64,000 nt of DNA from Ochrobactrum teleogrylli (GTDB lineage: Bacteria > Pseudomonadota > Alphaproteobacteria > Rhizobiales > Rhizobiaceae): the NCBI RefSeq assembly GCF_006376685.1, contig NZ_VEWL01000001.1, positions 845,450 to 909,449 on the forward strand. The letters are read 5' to 3'. Positions within the stretch are counted from its first letter, which is position 1, and each line of letters starts with the position of its first letter. The notes under the pieces are model-generated. The model was given only the letters and a program-made list of their open reading frames with translations. It had not been told where the DNA came from and did not search any database. The position numbers were made by a program, and so were the translations under genes. This document shows positions 35,953 to 47,130 of the stretch, piece after piece.

Positions 35953-37608
35953 ATGACTTCGCATCGTCTGCCCGAAATTACGCTGACGCCGGAACTGACC
36001 GCGGCGGCTGCGGACGCGAAAGCATGGCCCTTTGAAGAAGCGAAGAAAATCCTCAAGCGCTATGCCAAGACCGGCCTGCCGGACACAGTGATTTTCGAAA
36101 CCGGCTATGGCCCGTCGGGTCTGCCGCATATCGGCACATTCGGTGAAGTGGCGCGCACCTCGATGGTGCGCCATGCCTTCCGTATTCTGACCGAAGACAA
36201 GGTGAAGACGCGCCTGATCTGCTTCTCCGACGATCTCGACGGCATGCGCAAGATTCCGGACAATGTGCCGGACAAGGCAGCACTTGAGCCTTATCTGCAA
36301 ATGCCGCTTTCGTCGGTGCCGAACCCGTTCGGTGGCGAATATAAGAGCTTTGCCGAGCATAACAATGCTATGCTCTGCCGCTTCCTCGACACTTTCGGCT
36401 TCGACTACGAATTCGCCAGCGCGACAGATTACTACAAGTCCGGCAAGTTTGATGCGGTGCTGCTCAAGGCCGTCGAACGCTATGACGACATTATGAAAGT
36501 CATGCTGCCGACGCTCGGCGAAGAGCGTCAGGCGACCTATAGCCCGTTCCTGCCGATCTCGCCCAAGTCGGGCCGCGTGCTTTACGTGCCGATGAAGAGC
36601 GTGGACGCCAAGGCTGGCACGATCACATTCGACGATGAAGACGGCGTCGAAACCACGCTTTCCGTCACCGGCGGCAAGGTAAAGCTGCAGTGGAAGCCGG
36701 ATTTTGGTATGCGCTGGGCGGCACTCGGCGTCGATTTCGAAATGTTCGGCAAGGATCACCAGACCAATGCGGGCGTATACGACCGCATTTGCGAAATTCT
36801 CGGCGGACGCGCGCCGGAACATTTCGTTTACGAGTTGTTCCTCGACCAACTTGGCCAGAAGATTTCCAAGTCCAAGGGCAACGGCATCTCGATTGACGAA
36901 TGGCTGGCCTATGCGCCGACCGAAAGCCTTGCGCTTTACAATTTCCAGAAGCCGAAGACCGCAAAGCGCCTTTACTTCGATGTCATCCCGAAGGCGGTGG
37001 ACGAATATTTCACCTATCTGTCGGCCTATAACCGTCAAGAGTGGAAGGACCGGCTGAACAATCCGGTCTGGCATATTCATTATGGCAACCCGCCAAAGGT
37101 TGACCTGCCGGTGACCTTCGCGCTGATGCTCAATCTGGTCAGCGCATCAAATGCGGAAAGCCCGTCGGTTCTGTGGGGCTTCATCTCGCGCCACGCGCCG
37201 GGCGTCACGCCGGAAAACAATCCGGAACTGGATGCGCTGGTTGGTTACGCGATCCGTTACTTCAACGATTTCGTCAAGCCGACCAAGCAGTTCCGTGCGC
37301 CGGACGACGTGGAACGCGGCGCACTGGAAGCGCTGGACGCCAAGCTTGCGACCCTGCCTGCCGGGACCGATGGCAACGATATCCAGAACGCCATTCTGGA
37401 CGTCGCCCGCGCCATCGAACGCTATCAGGATCACACCAAGAAGAGCCCGGAAGGCGGCCCCGGCGTGTCGGTTTCCTTCTTCCAGATGCTCTATGAAGTG
37501 CTGATCGGACAGGAGCGTGGCCCACGCTTCGGCTCCTTCGTCGCGCTTTACGGCATCGAGGAAACCCGCGCCCTGATCAAAAAGGCGCTGGCTGGCGAAC
37601 TGGTCTGA
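35953..37608 (+). CDS. lysK: Lysyl-tRNA synthetase, class I
   Basis: A 551-residue class I enzyme that charges tRNA-Lys. The HIGH-type motif appears as GLPHIGTF near residue 57 and the KMSKS-type loop as KISKSKG. The family domain [15 protein letters not shown] is intact. Class I LysRS is usual in alphaproteobacteria and archaea. The start at 35,953 is chosen as the family N terminus (MTSHRLPEI); the longer frame upstream overlaps the TerB-like gene's promoter region. Confidence 0.95.
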   Translation: MTSHRLPEITLTPELTAAAADAKAWPFEEAKKILKRYAKTGLPDTVIFETGYGPSGLPHIGTFGEVARTSMVRHAFRILTEDKVKTRLICFSDDLDGMRKIPDNVPDKAALEPYLQMPLSSVPNPFGGEYKSFAEHNNAMLCRFLDTFGFDYEFASATDYYKSGKFDAVLLKAVERYDDIMKVMLPTLGEERQATYSPFLPISPKSGRVLYVPMKSVDAKAGTITFDDEDGVETTLSVTGGKVKLQWKPDFGMRWAALGVDFEMFGKDHQTNAGVYDRICEILGGRAPEHFVYELFLDQLGQKISKSKGNGISIDEWLAYAPTESLALYNFQKPKTAKRLYFDVIPKAVDEYFTYLSAYNRQEWKDRLNNPVWHIHYGNPPKVDLPVTFALMLNLVSASNAESPSVLWGFISRHAPGVTPENNPELDALVGYAIRYFNDFVKPTKQFRAPDDVERGALEALDAKLATLPAGTDGNDIQNAILDVARAIERYQDHTKKSPEGGPGVSVSFFQMLYEVLIGQERGPRFGSFVALYGIEETRALIKKALAGELV

Positions 37609-37634
37609 GCCGCTCAATAGCCGAACAAAACGAC

Positions 37635-37667
37635 AAGCCCCGCAGCCACCCGGCGCGGGGCTTTTTT
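37635..37667 (+). terminator. Terminator of lysK
   Basis: Stem agccccgc / gcggggct with a run of six T. Confidence 0.9.
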
Positions 37668-37697
37668 GCGCCCGAAACGCTGGCACATTTGCTCCGA

Positions 37698-37737
37698 TTG
37701 ACTCTGCCTCGCGTAGTAGGTAGAACGGTATACCTAT
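37698..37737 (+). promoter_or_regulatory. Promoter with overlapping palindromic TetR operator
   Basis: ttgact, 17 bp, tagaac form a sigma-70-like promoter. The inverted repeat taggta-N8-tacctat (37,717-37,737) covers the -10 region, 17 bp before the TetR start, as expected for autorepression. Confidence 0.7.
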
Positions 37738-37753
37738 CACAAGGATTGCTGCG

Positions 37754-38353
37754 ATGAAGTCCGTTCAAACACCATTTCCGGCTTCCACGGAAAGCGCGCG
37801 CGAAAAGCTTTTGAATGCTGCTGCCGTGCTGTTTTACGATCACGGCATCGGCGGCACCGGCATTGACGCCATCGTTGAAAAAGCGGGCGTCGCCAAGAAG
37901 AGCCTCTATAATAATTTTGCGTCCAAAGCCGATCTGGTGAACCAGTATCTGGAAGTGCGCCATGCCGAATGGCTGGGCCTCTATGATGCGCGGCTGCAAA
38001 AAGCAGTCACACCGCTGGAAAAGGTTCTCGCGGTTTTCGACGCCTATCAGGACCACGCTGAATTTGCCTATGAGCACGGCTTTCGCGGCTGCGGGCTGCT
38101 GAATGCTGCTGCCGAATTGATGGTCGGCGATATTGGGCGCCAGGCAGTGAAACACCACAAGCGCGAGGTCGAAGCGCTGCTGGCGGGCCATCTGGCGGAA
38201 CTGCTGCCCGACGCGCCTGAGAGAGCGGCTGCATTGGCGCGGCAACTGTCTTTTCTGCTGGAAGGGGCAATGTCGCGCGCCGGACTTGAGGGGAACAGCG
38301 CCTGCATTCAGGAGGCGCGGGCTATGGCATCGGACATGTTGGGGGCATTGTGA
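37754..38353 (+). CDS. TetR-family repressor
   Basis: A 199-residue regulator with the TetR HTH (REKLLNAAAVLFYDHGIGGTGIDAIVEKAGVAKKSLYNNFASK, residues 17-60). The C-terminal part has a ligand domain with RGCGLLNAAAEL, the usual TetR_C pattern. Its stop overlaps the GTG start of the EamA transporter (GTGA), so both are one operon controlled by the operator upstream. Confidence 0.92.
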   Translation: MKSVQTPFPASTESAREKLLNAAAVLFYDHGIGGTGIDAIVEKAGVAKKSLYNNFASKADLVNQYLEVRHAEWLGLYDARLQKAVTPLEKVLAVFDAYQDHAEFAYEHGFRGCGLLNAAAELMVGDIGRQAVKHHKREVEALLAGHLAELLPDAPERAAALARQLSFLLEGAMSRAGLEGNSACIQEARAMASDMLGAL

Positions 38354-39288
38354 ACACATCATCGCGCAATTATGCGATTGGCGTCGCCGCCATTTTGTTT
38401 TCCTCTGCCGTCTGGGGGACGACTGGCACAGCCGCAACATTTGCCCCGGAGGTGGGTTCTGCGGCAATCGGCGCTGCGGCCATGGGCGTCGGCGGGCTGA
38501 TGCAGGCGCTTCTCGCCGGACGCGGTATCATCCGTGCATTGCCGCAACTGGGCCAGCACTGGCGCAACCTCGTTCTGGGCGGACTGGCCGTCGCCATCTA
38601 TCCGCTCGCCTTCTACGCCTCGATGCGTATGGCTGGGGTCACCATCGGGACCGTCGTCACACTCGGGTCCGCGCCGCTGCTTTCCGCCCTGATCGAATAT
38701 GTATTCGATGGTTCCCGATTGTCCCGACAATGGCTGTGGGGCGCCCTGATCGGACTGCTCGGCATGATCCTCATATCCATAGCCGAGGGATCGGCGCATA
38801 GTGGTGTGCAGACCGACAGTTCAGTGATTATCGGCATTGGCCTCGGCCTGATCGGCGGGCTGACCTACGCGCTTTACTCATGGACTGCGCGCGGCCTGAT
38901 CCTGCGCGGCATCCATTCATCGGTCGCGATGGGCGCGACATTCGGCATTGGCGGCCTGTTGCTGATGCCGGTGCTGCTGATGACCGGCGCGCCCTTCCTC
39001 GCCTCATGGAACAATGCCGCCGTTGGCGTCTATATGGCGGCAGCGCCGATGTTTCTCGGCTATGTCTGCTTCGGCATCGGCCTTGCGCGGGTTCCTGTCA
39101 GCATGGCAACGACGATCACACTGGTCGAGCCTGTCGTCGCCGCGCTGCTGGCCGTAGTCATCGTCGGGGAACGTCTCCCAGCCATGGGCTGGCTCGGCGT
39201 CGTACTGGTGATCGCATGCCTCGTGGTGATCACCGTTCCGCTGAAATCAGCGACACGGGGAAACCCGAAGGCAACAGCGCAAGCTTAA
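38350..39288 (+). CDS. EamA-family (DMT) efflux transporter
   Basis: A 312-residue inner-membrane protein with ten hydrophobic helices, two EamA repeats. The GTG start overlaps the TetR stop. The repeat units show ILFSSAVWGTTGTAATFAPE near the start and SVAMGATFGIGGLLLMPVLL in the second half. Such TetR/EamA pairs usually export a metabolite or toxic compound recognised by the repressor. It overlaps the convergent SNase-like gene by 4 bp. Confidence 0.9.
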   Translation: MNTSSRNYAIGVAAILFSSAVWGTTGTAATFAPEVGSAAIGAAAMGVGGLMQALLAGRGIIRALPQLGQHWRNLVLGGLAVAIYPLAFYASMRMAGVTIGTVVTLGSAPLLSALIEYVFDGSRLSRQWLWGALIGLLGMILISIAEGSAHSGVQTDSSVIIGIGLGLIGGLTYALYSWTARGLILRGIHSSVAMGATFGIGGLLLMPVLLMTGAPFLASWNNAAVGVYMAAAPMFLGYVCFGIGLARVPVSMATTITLVEPVVAALLAVVIVGERLPAMGWLGVVLVIACLVVITVPLKSATRGNPKATAQA

Positions 39289-40241
39289 TTAGCCGGTGCT
39301 GGAGCAGCGGGTGCTGGCGGGAACTCACCCTGCTGCGGAGAAGGCGCAGAGGGTTGCGGCTCTGGCTCAGGTGCCAGCGGCGATGGATTGCTGAGACTGT
39401 TGCCCGGATCAGGCTCCAGACTTTGCAAGGACGCATCCGGCTTGTCTCCGAAAATGCCAAGGCGCGCTTCTTCCGCCTTGCGTCCCGCATCGACATAGGG
39501 ACCGTCTGCCGTCGCCCTGGCCCAGCCATTCGTCACCAGCCATTCGGCGGCATCGTCATTGCCAAGCTTGCACCCGGTCGCAATGGCGGCACCGCTATCG
39601 TTCTGCGGCAGACGGCACATGATGGCGCGCGAGCGCAGCCACTGGCGGAAAGCCGTCCGCGCCTGCATACCGCATGGCCAGTTCTGGCCAGATGCGGTCT
39701 GGCAGGTCTGCTCGACCGGCAAAACCTCGATGCCCTGCAAATCGATCATGCGTCCCTGACTTTCGAGCCGCCCGGCGGCAACCGCGACGGGCCGCTGCAA
39801 CAGCTGCATGTCCTCGCCCTCCCCGACAGGCACGGCAGGGGTTGGCGCAACCGGCTCAGCCGGAGCGACCGGCTCCGGCGGCTTTGGTGTAGCCGCAAGA
39901 CCGAGATCGCTGAGCGGCGGTCGCGGCGCTTCACGCTGAAGCCCGTTTGCCTCATCGCTGGAATTGCCCGGCTGCGGCGTGGTCTCAGGAGCGGATTGCG
40001 CGTTCTGCTGACCATCCGTTTTGGTACCCGGCTCGTCATAATCGAATTGTTCGACGACGATGCCGTTGCCCGGACTGCCGGTCGGCGCGGTCGTGCCGCT
40101 ATCCGCAGCGATCACCGGCACGGGCCCATCCAGAGCGCCATAAAACGGAGCGATGAAAGCAGCGGCCAACAGCGCGCCCGTCAAACCGGCGAGACTGCCA
40201 TAGACCATGCGCGAATGGCTTCTCGTATGCGACTGCGCCAT
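39285..40241 (-). CDS. Membrane-anchored SNase-like (thermonuclease-fold) protein
   Basis: About 318 residues from the start at 40,241, where ATG overlaps the repressor stop (TAATG); an upstream ATG at 40,274 would give a longer overlap. It has one TM helix (LAGLTGALLAAAFIAPFYGA), a long Pro/Glu/Ala-rich linker, then a SNase-like domain (GRMIDLQGIEVLP to WARATADGPYVDAG), and a Pro-rich tail. The catalytic Arg/Glu set of true nucleases is not clearly complete, so activity is uncertain. Coupled to the S24 regulator. Confidence 0.7.
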   Translation of the reverse strand: MAQSHTRSHSRMVYGSLAGLTGALLAAAFIAPFYGALDGPVPVIAADSGTTAPTGSPGNGIVVEQFDYDEPGTKTDGQQNAQSAPETTPQPGNSSDEANGLQREAPRPPLSDLGLAATPKPPEPVAPAEPVAPTPAVPVGEGEDMQLLQRPVAVAAGRLESQGRMIDLQGIEVLPVEQTCQTASGQNWPCGMQARTAFRQWLRSRAIMCRLPQNDSGAAIATGCKLGNDDAAEWLVTNGWARATADGPYVDAGRKAEEARLGIFGDKPDASLQSLEPDPGNSLSNPSPLAPEPEPQPSAPSPQQGEFPPAPAAPAPAN

Positions 40242-40894
40242 TACTGGCTGGCCCATAGAATTCTGGCGATCCATTCCACATCCTTGGTCTCAAAGCTGCG
40301 GTTTGAATGCTCTGGATTAAGCGAATGCAATTCGATTGTCCGTGGTGTCTGGCGATAGAGGATCTTGGCCATGACTTCTCCGTCCTTGGTTCGCACCACC
40401 ACGCGGTCGCCGCGACGCACCGGCGCATTGGGCGCGACAATCAACGTATCGCCGTCACGGTAAAGGGGCAACATGCTGTCGCCCGAAACTTCCAGCGCAT
40501 ACACACCTTCACTGGCACCCACTGGAAATTCCACAATGTCCCAGCCCTGCCCCGCCGGGAAACCTGCATCGTCGAAATAGCCGCCCGTGCCTGCCTCCGC
40601 CATGCCGAGAAGCGGGATCGGTTGCGCATCCTGCGTATATTCGCCGAAACCCTGGTTCGTATTGACGCCGCCGATCAGGCGTGTGAGTTCTTCAAAGCTT
40701 GCCCCGGTGGCTTCCATCACCTTGGCCAGCGATTCCGTCGAGGGCCAGCGTGCGCGCCCGTCGGCGGCGTAACGCTTCGACTTGTTGAAGGTCGTGGGAT
40801 CAAGACCAGCGCGGCGGGCAAGGCCCGACGCACTCAGGGAATGGCGTTCTGCCAGTGCATCTATCGCCGCCCAGACGCTGTCGTGAGAAAACAT
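40241..40894 (-). CDS. XRE-type repressor with S24 (LexA/CI-like) peptidase domain
   Basis: A 217-residue regulator. The N-terminal HTH (SASGLARRAGLDPTTFNKSKRY) is followed by the S24 domain with catalytic Ser in VSGDSMLPLYRDGD and Lys in KDGEVMAKILYR. It could autocleave in response to damage, as CI-like repressors do. No phage genes are nearby, and the Ala-Gly cleavage site is plausibly AEAGTGG. First gene of a pair with the SNase-like protein. Confidence 0.88.
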   Translation of the reverse strand: MFSHDSVWAAIDALAERHSLSASGLARRAGLDPTTFNKSKRYAADGRARWPSTESLAKVMEATGASFEELTRLIGGVNTNQGFGEYTQDAQPIPLLGMAEAGTGGYFDDAGFPAGQGWDIVEFPVGASEGVYALEVSGDSMLPLYRDGDTLIVAPNAPVRRGDRVVVRTKDGEVMAKILYRQTPRTIELHSLNPEHSNRSFETKDVEWIARILWASQ

Positions 40895-41087
40895 GTGTTA
40901 TCCGCCAATTTCAGGCAGGCATCGTCCCATGGCGAACTCGGGCCGTGAGAATGCGCCGCGTAGGATTTTAAACCTAATACCCTTACCAACTTTTGTCAGA
41001 ACCTACCGAAAATTGGTGTTTTACGCAAGACGCATGAAATAACAGGGAAAATTTCCTAACGAGATCGAAAGGGACGCCGGAAAATTA

Positions 41088-41116
41088 AAAGGCGCGATGT
41101 TTTCACACCGCGCCTT
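41088..41116 (-). terminator. Terminator of the fad operon
   Basis: Stem aaggcgcg / cgcgcctt (minus-strand reading ends in TTTT), directly after the fadJ stop. Confidence 0.75.
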
Positions 41117-41138
41117 CCAGATTTTCAGAGATTACGGA

Positions 41139-43355
41139 TCAAGCCGCTTTTTTGGTTTCGCTCTTGTAGGGATTGAAACGCTGATAGAAGCTTTCGCCAT
41201 TCTCGGCCATGTCGAGCAGAAGCTTCGGCGCCTTGAACTGCTGGCCGTATTTCTTCTGCAAGTCCTTGGCAAGCTTGACGAAATTCTTCGCACCCATGCC
41301 ATCGATATAGGACAGCGTACCGCCCGTATAAGGCGCGAAACCGAAGGCGAGGATCGAGCCGACATCGGCTTCGCGCGGATCGGTGACAATGCCTTCTTCC
41401 ATCACGCGGGCAGCTTCGAGAGCGATGGTGACGAGGAAGCGTTGCTTCAGCTCGTTCACGTCGATCTTGTCGGGGTTCTGCTGCGGATAGAGATCCTTGA
41501 GACCAGCCCAAAGATGCTTCTTGGCAGGCTTGGCCGGGTATTCGTAGAAACCCTTGCCATTCTTGCGGCCCTTGCGATCGAACTCGTTGACGAGCCTGTC
41601 CACCAGCTCGACATGGCGCGGATCAACGGCCTTGTCGCCCAGATCGGCAAGCGTGGCTTTCAGGATCTTCTGCGACAGGTCGATGGCGGTTTCGTCGTTG
41701 AGCGCCAGCGGGCCGACCGGCATACCCGCCATGCGGGCGGCATTTTCGATCATGGCCGCCGGGACGCCTTCAACCAGCATGTTGTAGGCTTCCGACATAT
41801 AGCGCAGCACGCAGCGATTGACGTAGAAGCCGCGCGTGTCGTTGACGACAATCGGCGTCTTCTTGATCGCGCGGACATAATCGAGCGCGACGGCCAGAGC
41901 CTTGTCCGAGGTCTTCTTTCCGAGGATCACTTCGACCAGCATCATCTTGTCGACCGGCGAGAAGAAGTGAATGCCGATGAAGTTCTTCGGACGCTTCGAC
42001 ACCTTGGCAAGACCGCTGATCGGCAGGGTCGAAGTGTTGGACGCGAAGATCGCCGAAGACTTCAGCACTTCCTCGGCCTTCTCGGTCGCGACACGCTTGA
42101 CTTCGCGGTCTTCGAACACGGCTTCGATCACCAGATCGGCACCGTCGAGTTCGGCATAGTCCGGCGTCGCGGTGATGAGCGACAGAAGCTTTTCCTTGTC
42201 GGCCTCAGTAGCGCGGCCCTTCTGCATTTCCTTGGTGACGAGATCGGCGGTATGCGCCTTACCCTTGTCGGCGGCTTCCTGATCGCGGTCGATCAGCACC
42301 ACCGGAATGCCCGCCTTGGCGGTCACATAAGCAATGCCCGCCCCCATGAAACCAGCGCCAATGACGCCGATTTTCTTGAGCTTGGTCGGCTTTTCATCCG
42401 CAGGGCGGCGTGCGCCCTTGTTCAGTTCCTGCAACGACACGAACAGCGAACGGATCATCATGCCCGCTTCGGTTGTCTGGAGGATTTCGGTGAAATAGCG
42501 CTGCTCAATCTTAAGGCCGGTATCGAACGGCACCAGAAGGCCCTCATAAACCGACTTCAAAATGGCCAGCGCCGCCGGATAATTGCCCGATGTCTCACGG
42601 CGCAGGATGGCGGTTGCGGCAGGCCATAGGTTGGCACCGGCAGCCGAATAGATCGCGCCGCCCGGCAGCTTGAAGCCCTTTTCATCCCAAGGCTGAACCG
42701 GCTTGAGGCCGCCCTTGATGAGCTTCTTGGCGGTTTCGACCAGCTTCTTCGCCGGGGCGACTTCAGTAACGAGGCCCATCGCCTTGGCGCGCTGCGCCGT
42801 CAGGCTGGAGCCGGTCGTCATCATCTGAAGCGCGTCCTGCTGGTTGGCTAGGCGCGGAACGCGCTGCGTTCCACCAGCGCCCGGGAACAGGCCGACCTTC
42901 ACTTCAGGCAGCGCAAGCTTCACGCCCGGAGCATCCGACACAACCCGCGCATGGCAGGCGAGCGACATTTCAAACGCGCCGCCCATGCAGGTGCCGTTGA
43001 TGGCCGAAACCCATGGCTTGCCGCAGGTTTCAAGCTTGCGGAACAGGCCGCTCATCTTGCCGACATTGTCGAACAGGGACTGGACCGCACCCTGCGGGTC
43101 CTTGGCCTTCTGCTTCTGGAACGCCTTGAACATGCCTTCCAGCATGGTCAGGTCGGCGCCACCGGAGAAGCTTTCCTTGCCGGACGTGATGACCACGCCC
43201 TTGATCTTGTCATCGGCAACCACCGCGTCGATGATGGCGTTCAGTTCCTGCATCGCCTCGACGGTGAAAACATTCATCGACTTTTCAGGCATGTCCCAGG
43301 TGACGAGGGCAATGCCGTCGGCGTCGGTCTCAACTTTGAAATTCGTGTAAGCCAT
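41139..43355 (-). CDS. fadJ: Fatty-acid oxidation multifunctional protein (enoyl-CoA hydratase / 3-hydroxyacyl-CoA dehydrogenase)
   Basis: A 738-residue enzyme. The N-terminal crotonase domain has [14 protein letters not shown] and [15 protein letters not shown] with the catalytic Glu region. The middle NAD domain begins at [18 protein letters not shown], with [15 protein letters not shown], and the C-terminal HAD domain includes [15 protein letters not shown]. Last of the fadE-fadA-fadJ operon on the minus strand, catalysing the two middle steps of beta-oxidation. Confidence 0.94.
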   Translation of the reverse strand: MAYTNFKVETDADGIALVTWDMPEKSMNVFTVEAMQELNAIIDAVVADDKIKGVVITSGKESFSGGADLTMLEGMFKAFQKQKAKDPQGAVQSLFDNVGKMSGLFRKLETCGKPWVSAINGTCMGGAFEMSLACHARVVSDAPGVKLALPEVKVGLFPGAGGTQRVPRLANQQDALQMMTTGSSLTAQRAKAMGLVTEVAPAKKLVETAKKLIKGGLKPVQPWDEKGFKLPGGAIYSAAGANLWPAATAILRRETSGNYPAALAILKSVYEGLLVPFDTGLKIEQRYFTEILQTTEAGMMIRSLFVSLQELNKGARRPADEKPTKLKKIGVIGAGFMGAGIAYVTAKAGIPVVLIDRDQEAADKGKAHTADLVTKEMQKGRATEADKEKLLSLITATPDYAELDGADLVIEAVFEDREVKRVATEKAEEVLKSSAIFASNTSTLPISGLAKVSKRPKNFIGIHFFSPVDKMMLVEVILGKKTSDKALAVALDYVRAIKKTPIVVNDTRGFYVNRCVLRYMSEAYNMLVEGVPAAMIENAARMAGMPVGPLALNDETAIDLSQKILKATLADLGDKAVDPRHVELVDRLVNEFDRKGRKNGKGFYEYPAKPAKKHLWAGLKDLYPQQNPDKIDVNELKQRFLVTIALEAARVMEEGIVTDPREADVGSILAFGFAPYTGGTLSYIDGMGAKNFVKLAKDLQKKYGQQFKAPKLLLDMAENGESFYQRFNPYKSETKKAA

Positions 43356-43376
43356 TCGTAAAAACCTCCCTCGCCC

Positions 43377-44585
43377 TTATACGCGCTCGATGATCGTCGC
43401 CGTGCCCATGCCAGCACCGATGCACAAGGTCACCAGCGCGGTGTTGAGATCGCGGCGTTCCAGCTCATCCAGCACCGTACCGAGGATCATCGCGCCGGTT
43501 GCGCCGAGCGGATGGCCCATGGCAATCGCGCCGCCATTGACGTTGATCTTGTCGTGCGGAATGTCGAAAGCCTGCATATAGCGCAGCACCACAGCGGCGA
43601 AGGCTTCGTTGAGTTCGAACAGGTCGATATCCGAAATCTTCAGCTTTGCCTGCTTGAGCAGCTTTTCCGTCACATCGACCGGGCCGGTCAGCATCAGCGC
43701 CGGGTCGGAGCCGATATTGGCGAAAGCGCGGATGCGGGCGCGCGGCTTGATGTCGAACGCCTTGCCAGCCTTCTTGGAGCCAACCAGAACGCCCGCTGCG
43801 CCATCGACGATACCCGACGAATTACCGGCATGATGAACGTGATTGACCGTTTCGATTTCCGGATGCGCCTGAATGCCGACAGCATTGAAGCCGCCCATTT
43901 CGCCCGGCATCACGAAGGACGGGTTCAACTGGCCCAGCGCCTGCATGTCGGTCGTCGGGCGCATATGCTCGTCATGGTCGAGAATGGTCAGGCCGTTCTG
44001 ATCCTTGATCGAAATGACCGAATTCTTGAAATAACCCTTTTCCCACGACTTGCCGGCGCGCTTCTGGCTTTCGACAGCATAGGCATCGACGTCGTCGCGG
44101 CTGAAACCGTATTTAGTGGCGATCAGATCGGCGGAAACGCCCTGCGGCATGAAATAGCCCGGGAAGCCAACCGATGGATCCATGTACCACGCGCCGCCCG
44201 ACATGCCCATACCCACGCGCGACATGCTTTCAACGCCGCCCGCTATCACCAGATCGTCGGCGCCGAAAGCAACCTTGGCAGCCGCCAGATTGATGGCATC
44301 GAGACCGGAAGCGCAGAAGCGCGAAATCTGGATACCCGGAGCCTTAAAGTCGTAACCGGCTTCGAAAGCGGCAGAGCGCGGAATGACGGCACCGGCTTCG
44401 CCAACCGGATCGACACAGCCAAAAATAATGTCATCGACCTTGGCGGTATCGATGTTGTTGCGGTCGCGCAGGGATTCCAGAACTTTTGCGCCCAGACGTA
44501 CGGCAGGCACTTCATGCAAGGACCCGTCCTTCTTGCCGCGCCCGCGCGGCGTCCGCACGTGATCGTAAATATAAGCCTCAGCCAT
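43377..44585 (-). CDS. fadA: Acetyl-CoA acyltransferase (thiolase)
   Basis: A 402-residue thiolase for the last beta-oxidation step. The catalytic Cys is in [17 protein letters not shown], the His in [15 protein letters not shown] and the second Cys in LCIGAGMG. It lies 21 bp upstream of the multifunctional protein gene, with which it should form the trifunctional complex. Confidence 0.95.
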   Translation of the reverse strand: MAEAYIYDHVRTPRGRGKKDGSLHEVPAVRLGAKVLESLRDRNNIDTAKVDDIIFGCVDPVGEAGAVIPRSAAFEAGYDFKAPGIQISRFCASGLDAINLAAAKVAFGADDLVIAGGVESMSRVGMGMSGGAWYMDPSVGFPGYFMPQGVSADLIATKYGFSRDDVDAYAVESQKRAGKSWEKGYFKNSVISIKDQNGLTILDHDEHMRPTTDMQALGQLNPSFVMPGEMGGFNAVGIQAHPEIETVNHVHHAGNSSGIVDGAAGVLVGSKKAGKAFDIKPRARIRAFANIGSDPALMLTGPVDVTEKLLKQAKLKISDIDLFELNEAFAAVVLRYMQAFDIPHDKINVNGGAIAMGHPLGATGAMILGTVLDELERRDLNTALVTLCIGAGMGTATIIERV

Positions 44586-44646
44586 TTTTTCTCCTTCCCG
44601 CCGGGTCCGAAGAACCCGGCCTAACCTTTAAAATATCGGCAGAAAA

Positions 44647-46440
44647 TCAGAACGCATCCGCAGGCAGCGCCATCATGCTATCCGCACCCGACTGGATGCG
44701 CGCCAGATGGGCGGCACTTTCCGGCATGATACGCTCGAAATAGTACCGGGCAGTGACGAGTTTCGCCTCAAGATAAGCCTTGTTGCCTTCGCCTGCCGCC
44801 AGTTTTTCTTCCGCGACCTTGGCCATGCGACCCCACATCAGCCCCAGCGCAACCAAACCGAACAGATGCATATAGTCATTGGACGCAGCACCGGCATTGT
44901 CTGGCTTCGCCATGGCATTTTGCATCAGCCACATGGTGGCGGCCTGAAGGTCGTTGAGCCCCTTCTTCAGATGCTTGGTGAAGAAGGACAGCTTCTCGTT
45001 GTCGCGATTGGCTTCGCAGAACTCGCCCGCTTCCTTGAAGAAGGTCGTGACCGCACGACCGCCATTCAGCGCCAGCTTGCGACCGACCAGATCAAGAGCC
45101 TGAATACCGTTGGCACCTTCATAGATCATGGCAATGCGCGCATCGCGCACATACTGGCTCATGCCGTGTTCTTCGATATAGCCGTGACCGCCGAACACCT
45201 GCTGCGCCATGACGGCATGTTCAAAACCCTTGTCGGTCAGAACGCCTTTCAGCACCGGCGTCAACAAGCCGACCAGATCATCGGCGGCCTGACGCTCGGC
45301 CTCGTCGCCGGAACGATGCGCAATATCGGAATTCAGCGCCGTCCATAGGATGAGCGCGCGGCCTGCTTCGTTGAAAGCGCGGATCGTCATCAGGTTGCGA
45401 CGGATATCCGGATGCACGATAATCGGGTCGGCCTTCTTTTCCGGCTCTTTCGCTCCGGAAAGGGCGCGGCCCTGAATACGCTCGCGGGCATAGATTGCAG
45501 CATTCTGATAGGCGGTTTCGGCAATCGAAAGCCCCTGCAGCGCCACGCCGAGACGCGCTTCGTTCATCATGGTGAACATGGCGCGCAGGCCCTTATGCGC
45601 CTCGCCGATCAGAAAGCCGGTCGCATCGTCGTAGTTCATGACGCAGGTGGCGTTGCCGTGAATGCCCATCTTCTCTTCGATGGACCCACAGGAAACGCCA
45701 TTGCGCGCGCCCGGATTGCCGTTTTCATCGAGAATGAACTTCGGCACGATGAACAGCGAAATGCCCTTCACACCTTCCGGCGCGCCGTCGATACGGGCCA
45801 GCACCAGATGGATGATGTTTTCCGACATGTCATGTTCGCCAGCCGAGATGAAAATCTTCTGGCCGGAAATCTTGTAGGAGCCGTCGCCCTGCGGCGCCGC
45901 GCTGGTGCGCAGGAGACCCAAATCCGTGCCGCAATGCGGTTCGGTCAGGTTCATGGTGCCGGTCCAGGTGCCTTCCACCATCTTCGGCAGATAGGTGTCC
46001 TTCTGCTCATCGGTGCCATGGGCGAGGATCGCAGCAATCGCGCCCTGCGTCAGACCCGGATACATGGTGAGCGCCATATTGGCCGAGGACATATATTCGC
46101 CGACGGCGGTGTGCAGCAGATAAGGCAGACCCTGGCCGCCATATTGCTCCGGCACGGCGAGACCGAGCCAGCCGCCTTCGCGGTAAAGATCGAAGGCTTC
46201 CTTGAAGCCCTTCGGCGCGGTGACGCTGCCATCGGAAGCGCGCTTGCAGCCTTCGCGGTCGCCGCTGTGATTGACAGGGAACAGGGTGCCTTCAGCGAGC
46301 TTTGCACCTTCCGACAGGATTGCCTCGACCACGTCGGGCGACGCGTCGGCAAAGCCCGGCAGATTGTTGTAACGCTCATAGTTCAGAACGTCGTTGAGCA
46401 CGAAATTCGTATCTTCAACGGGCGCGCGATAGCTCGGCAT
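44647..46440 (-). CDS. Acyl-CoA dehydrogenase, long form (FadE/DmdC-like)
   Basis: A 597-residue flavoenzyme that starts the cycle. The ATG at 46,440 (ggagg six bases upstream) is preferred over an in-frame TTG one codon earlier. It shows [13 protein letters not shown] and the catalytic Glu in [18 protein letters not shown]; the additional C-terminal domain is typical of the ~600-residue subgroup that also includes DmdC. Substrate chain length is not predictable. Confidence 0.92.
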   Translation of the reverse strand: MPSYRAPVEDTNFVLNDVLNYERYNNLPGFADASPDVVEAILSEGAKLAEGTLFPVNHSGDREGCKRASDGSVTAPKGFKEAFDLYREGGWLGLAVPEQYGGQGLPYLLHTAVGEYMSSANMALTMYPGLTQGAIAAILAHGTDEQKDTYLPKMVEGTWTGTMNLTEPHCGTDLGLLRTSAAPQGDGSYKISGQKIFISAGEHDMSENIIHLVLARIDGAPEGVKGISLFIVPKFILDENGNPGARNGVSCGSIEEKMGIHGNATCVMNYDDATGFLIGEAHKGLRAMFTMMNEARLGVALQGLSIAETAYQNAAIYARERIQGRALSGAKEPEKKADPIIVHPDIRRNLMTIRAFNEAGRALILWTALNSDIAHRSGDEAERQAADDLVGLLTPVLKGVLTDKGFEHAVMAQQVFGGHGYIEEHGMSQYVRDARIAMIYEGANGIQALDLVGRKLALNGGRAVTTFFKEAGEFCEANRDNEKLSFFTKHLKKGLNDLQAATMWLMQNAMAKPDNAGAASNDYMHLFGLVALGLMWGRMAKVAEEKLAAGEGNKAYLEAKLVTARYYFERIMPESAAHLARIQSGADSMMALPADAF

Positions 46441-46790
46441 CAAAATCCTCCAAATTCATCACCTGAGCCAGCCCGCGACAGACGGATACCGGCTCCAAAC
46501 CGCGTTTCATGCATGCTGTCTGCTTAACTGGCAAAACGCCGTGACAACCTGCATGCTGCAACAAAAAGGACCGTTCTCACTCGAAAACCTGCCATTTTTG
46601 CAGCATTCTGGCCAGCCTTAACCCTATATCGGGTCGCAGCCGACCAGTTCGGACTCGAAACTAGCGTAGTTTGACGTTTCCGTAAACGTCAAAATTTCGC
46701 GAGCAGGCGTGTGGTGTAAAATGGGATTGGGAAGAAGGCCATGGTAGGCTTTGTCGGCGGGACTGGCGCAGTATGGCAGAATCCTTTCGC
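46441..46790. other. Intergenic region between the fad operon and the peptide islet
   Basis: The first part holds the fad promoter and a small inverted repeat (gtttgacg-like arms acgtttcc-gtaaacgt near 46,672-46,688). No complete gene. A minus-strand frame at 46,624-46,812 has no family features. Confidence 0.5.
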
Positions 46791-46840
46791 CGAACCAAAA
46801 ACTCGCCCGCAAGAATCAACACTATAAAAAGCAATCTCTG
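46772..46840 (+). pseudogene. Decayed third copy of the short-peptide gene
   Basis: A 22-codon frame (M at 46,772, stop at 46,838-46,840) whose tail RRTKNSPARINTIKSN corresponds at the DNA level to the 3' end of the peptide 1 gene (shared cgaa-caaa and gcccgcaaga blocks). The 5' part has been lost. The following leader is conserved. Confidence 0.45.
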
Positions 46841-46878
46841 ATATAAAATTGCCAGCGCTCCTTTGCCGCTTCACAAAA
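46791..46878 (+). repeat. Repeat block, copy 1 (peptide tail plus leader)
   Basis: Matches 47,079-47,171 with scattered changes and small indels. The best conserved part is ctgatataaaa followed by gccagc-ctcctttgcc-ttc, which spans the stop codon and the start of the next gene's leader. Confidence 0.8.
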
Positions 46879-46944
46879 GATTAGAATAGATTGATACTAA
46901 TATACCTTAAACCAAGCAAAATTTGGTGAAATTGGAGAAAACCA

Positions 46945-47130
46945 ATGAGAATTTCAAAAGAAATTTCGAGCAATAGCAAGGTCGCTTTTGAATATTTATT
47001 CGAAGGAATATCTCCCGCTCTATCCCGTTTTGATTTTATCATTCGCGACTGTGATGGATTCAAAAATACTAACCAAAGCGAATCAAAGAATCTGGCCCGC
47101 AAGAAGCAAGGCCACACAAGCGTTCGCTGA
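46945..47130 (+). CDS. Short peptide 1 (putative modified-peptide precursor)
   Basis: A 61-residue, lysine-rich peptide with ATG at 46,945 and a strong ggaga site. It has no signal peptide. Residues 1-36 align without gaps to peptide 2, with 13 identities, including AFE at 14-16, GIS at 21-23, LS at 26-27, Ile33 and Cys36. Cys36 is the only cysteine. The longer C-terminal tail (NQSESKNLARKKQGHTSVR) is highly basic. The 107 bp leader before it matches in length and partly in sequence the leader of peptide 2. Interpretation as a leader-core precursor is inference from the neighbouring oxygenase. Confidence 0.6.
   Translation: MRISKEISSNSKVAFEYLFEGISPALSRFDFIIRDCDGFKNTNQSESKNLARKKQGHTSVR

Noticed and set aside
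38880..40358. Plus-strand open frame of 492 codons
   Set aside because: Overlaps EamA in another frame and is antisense to the SNase-like gene; Arg-rich, no domain.
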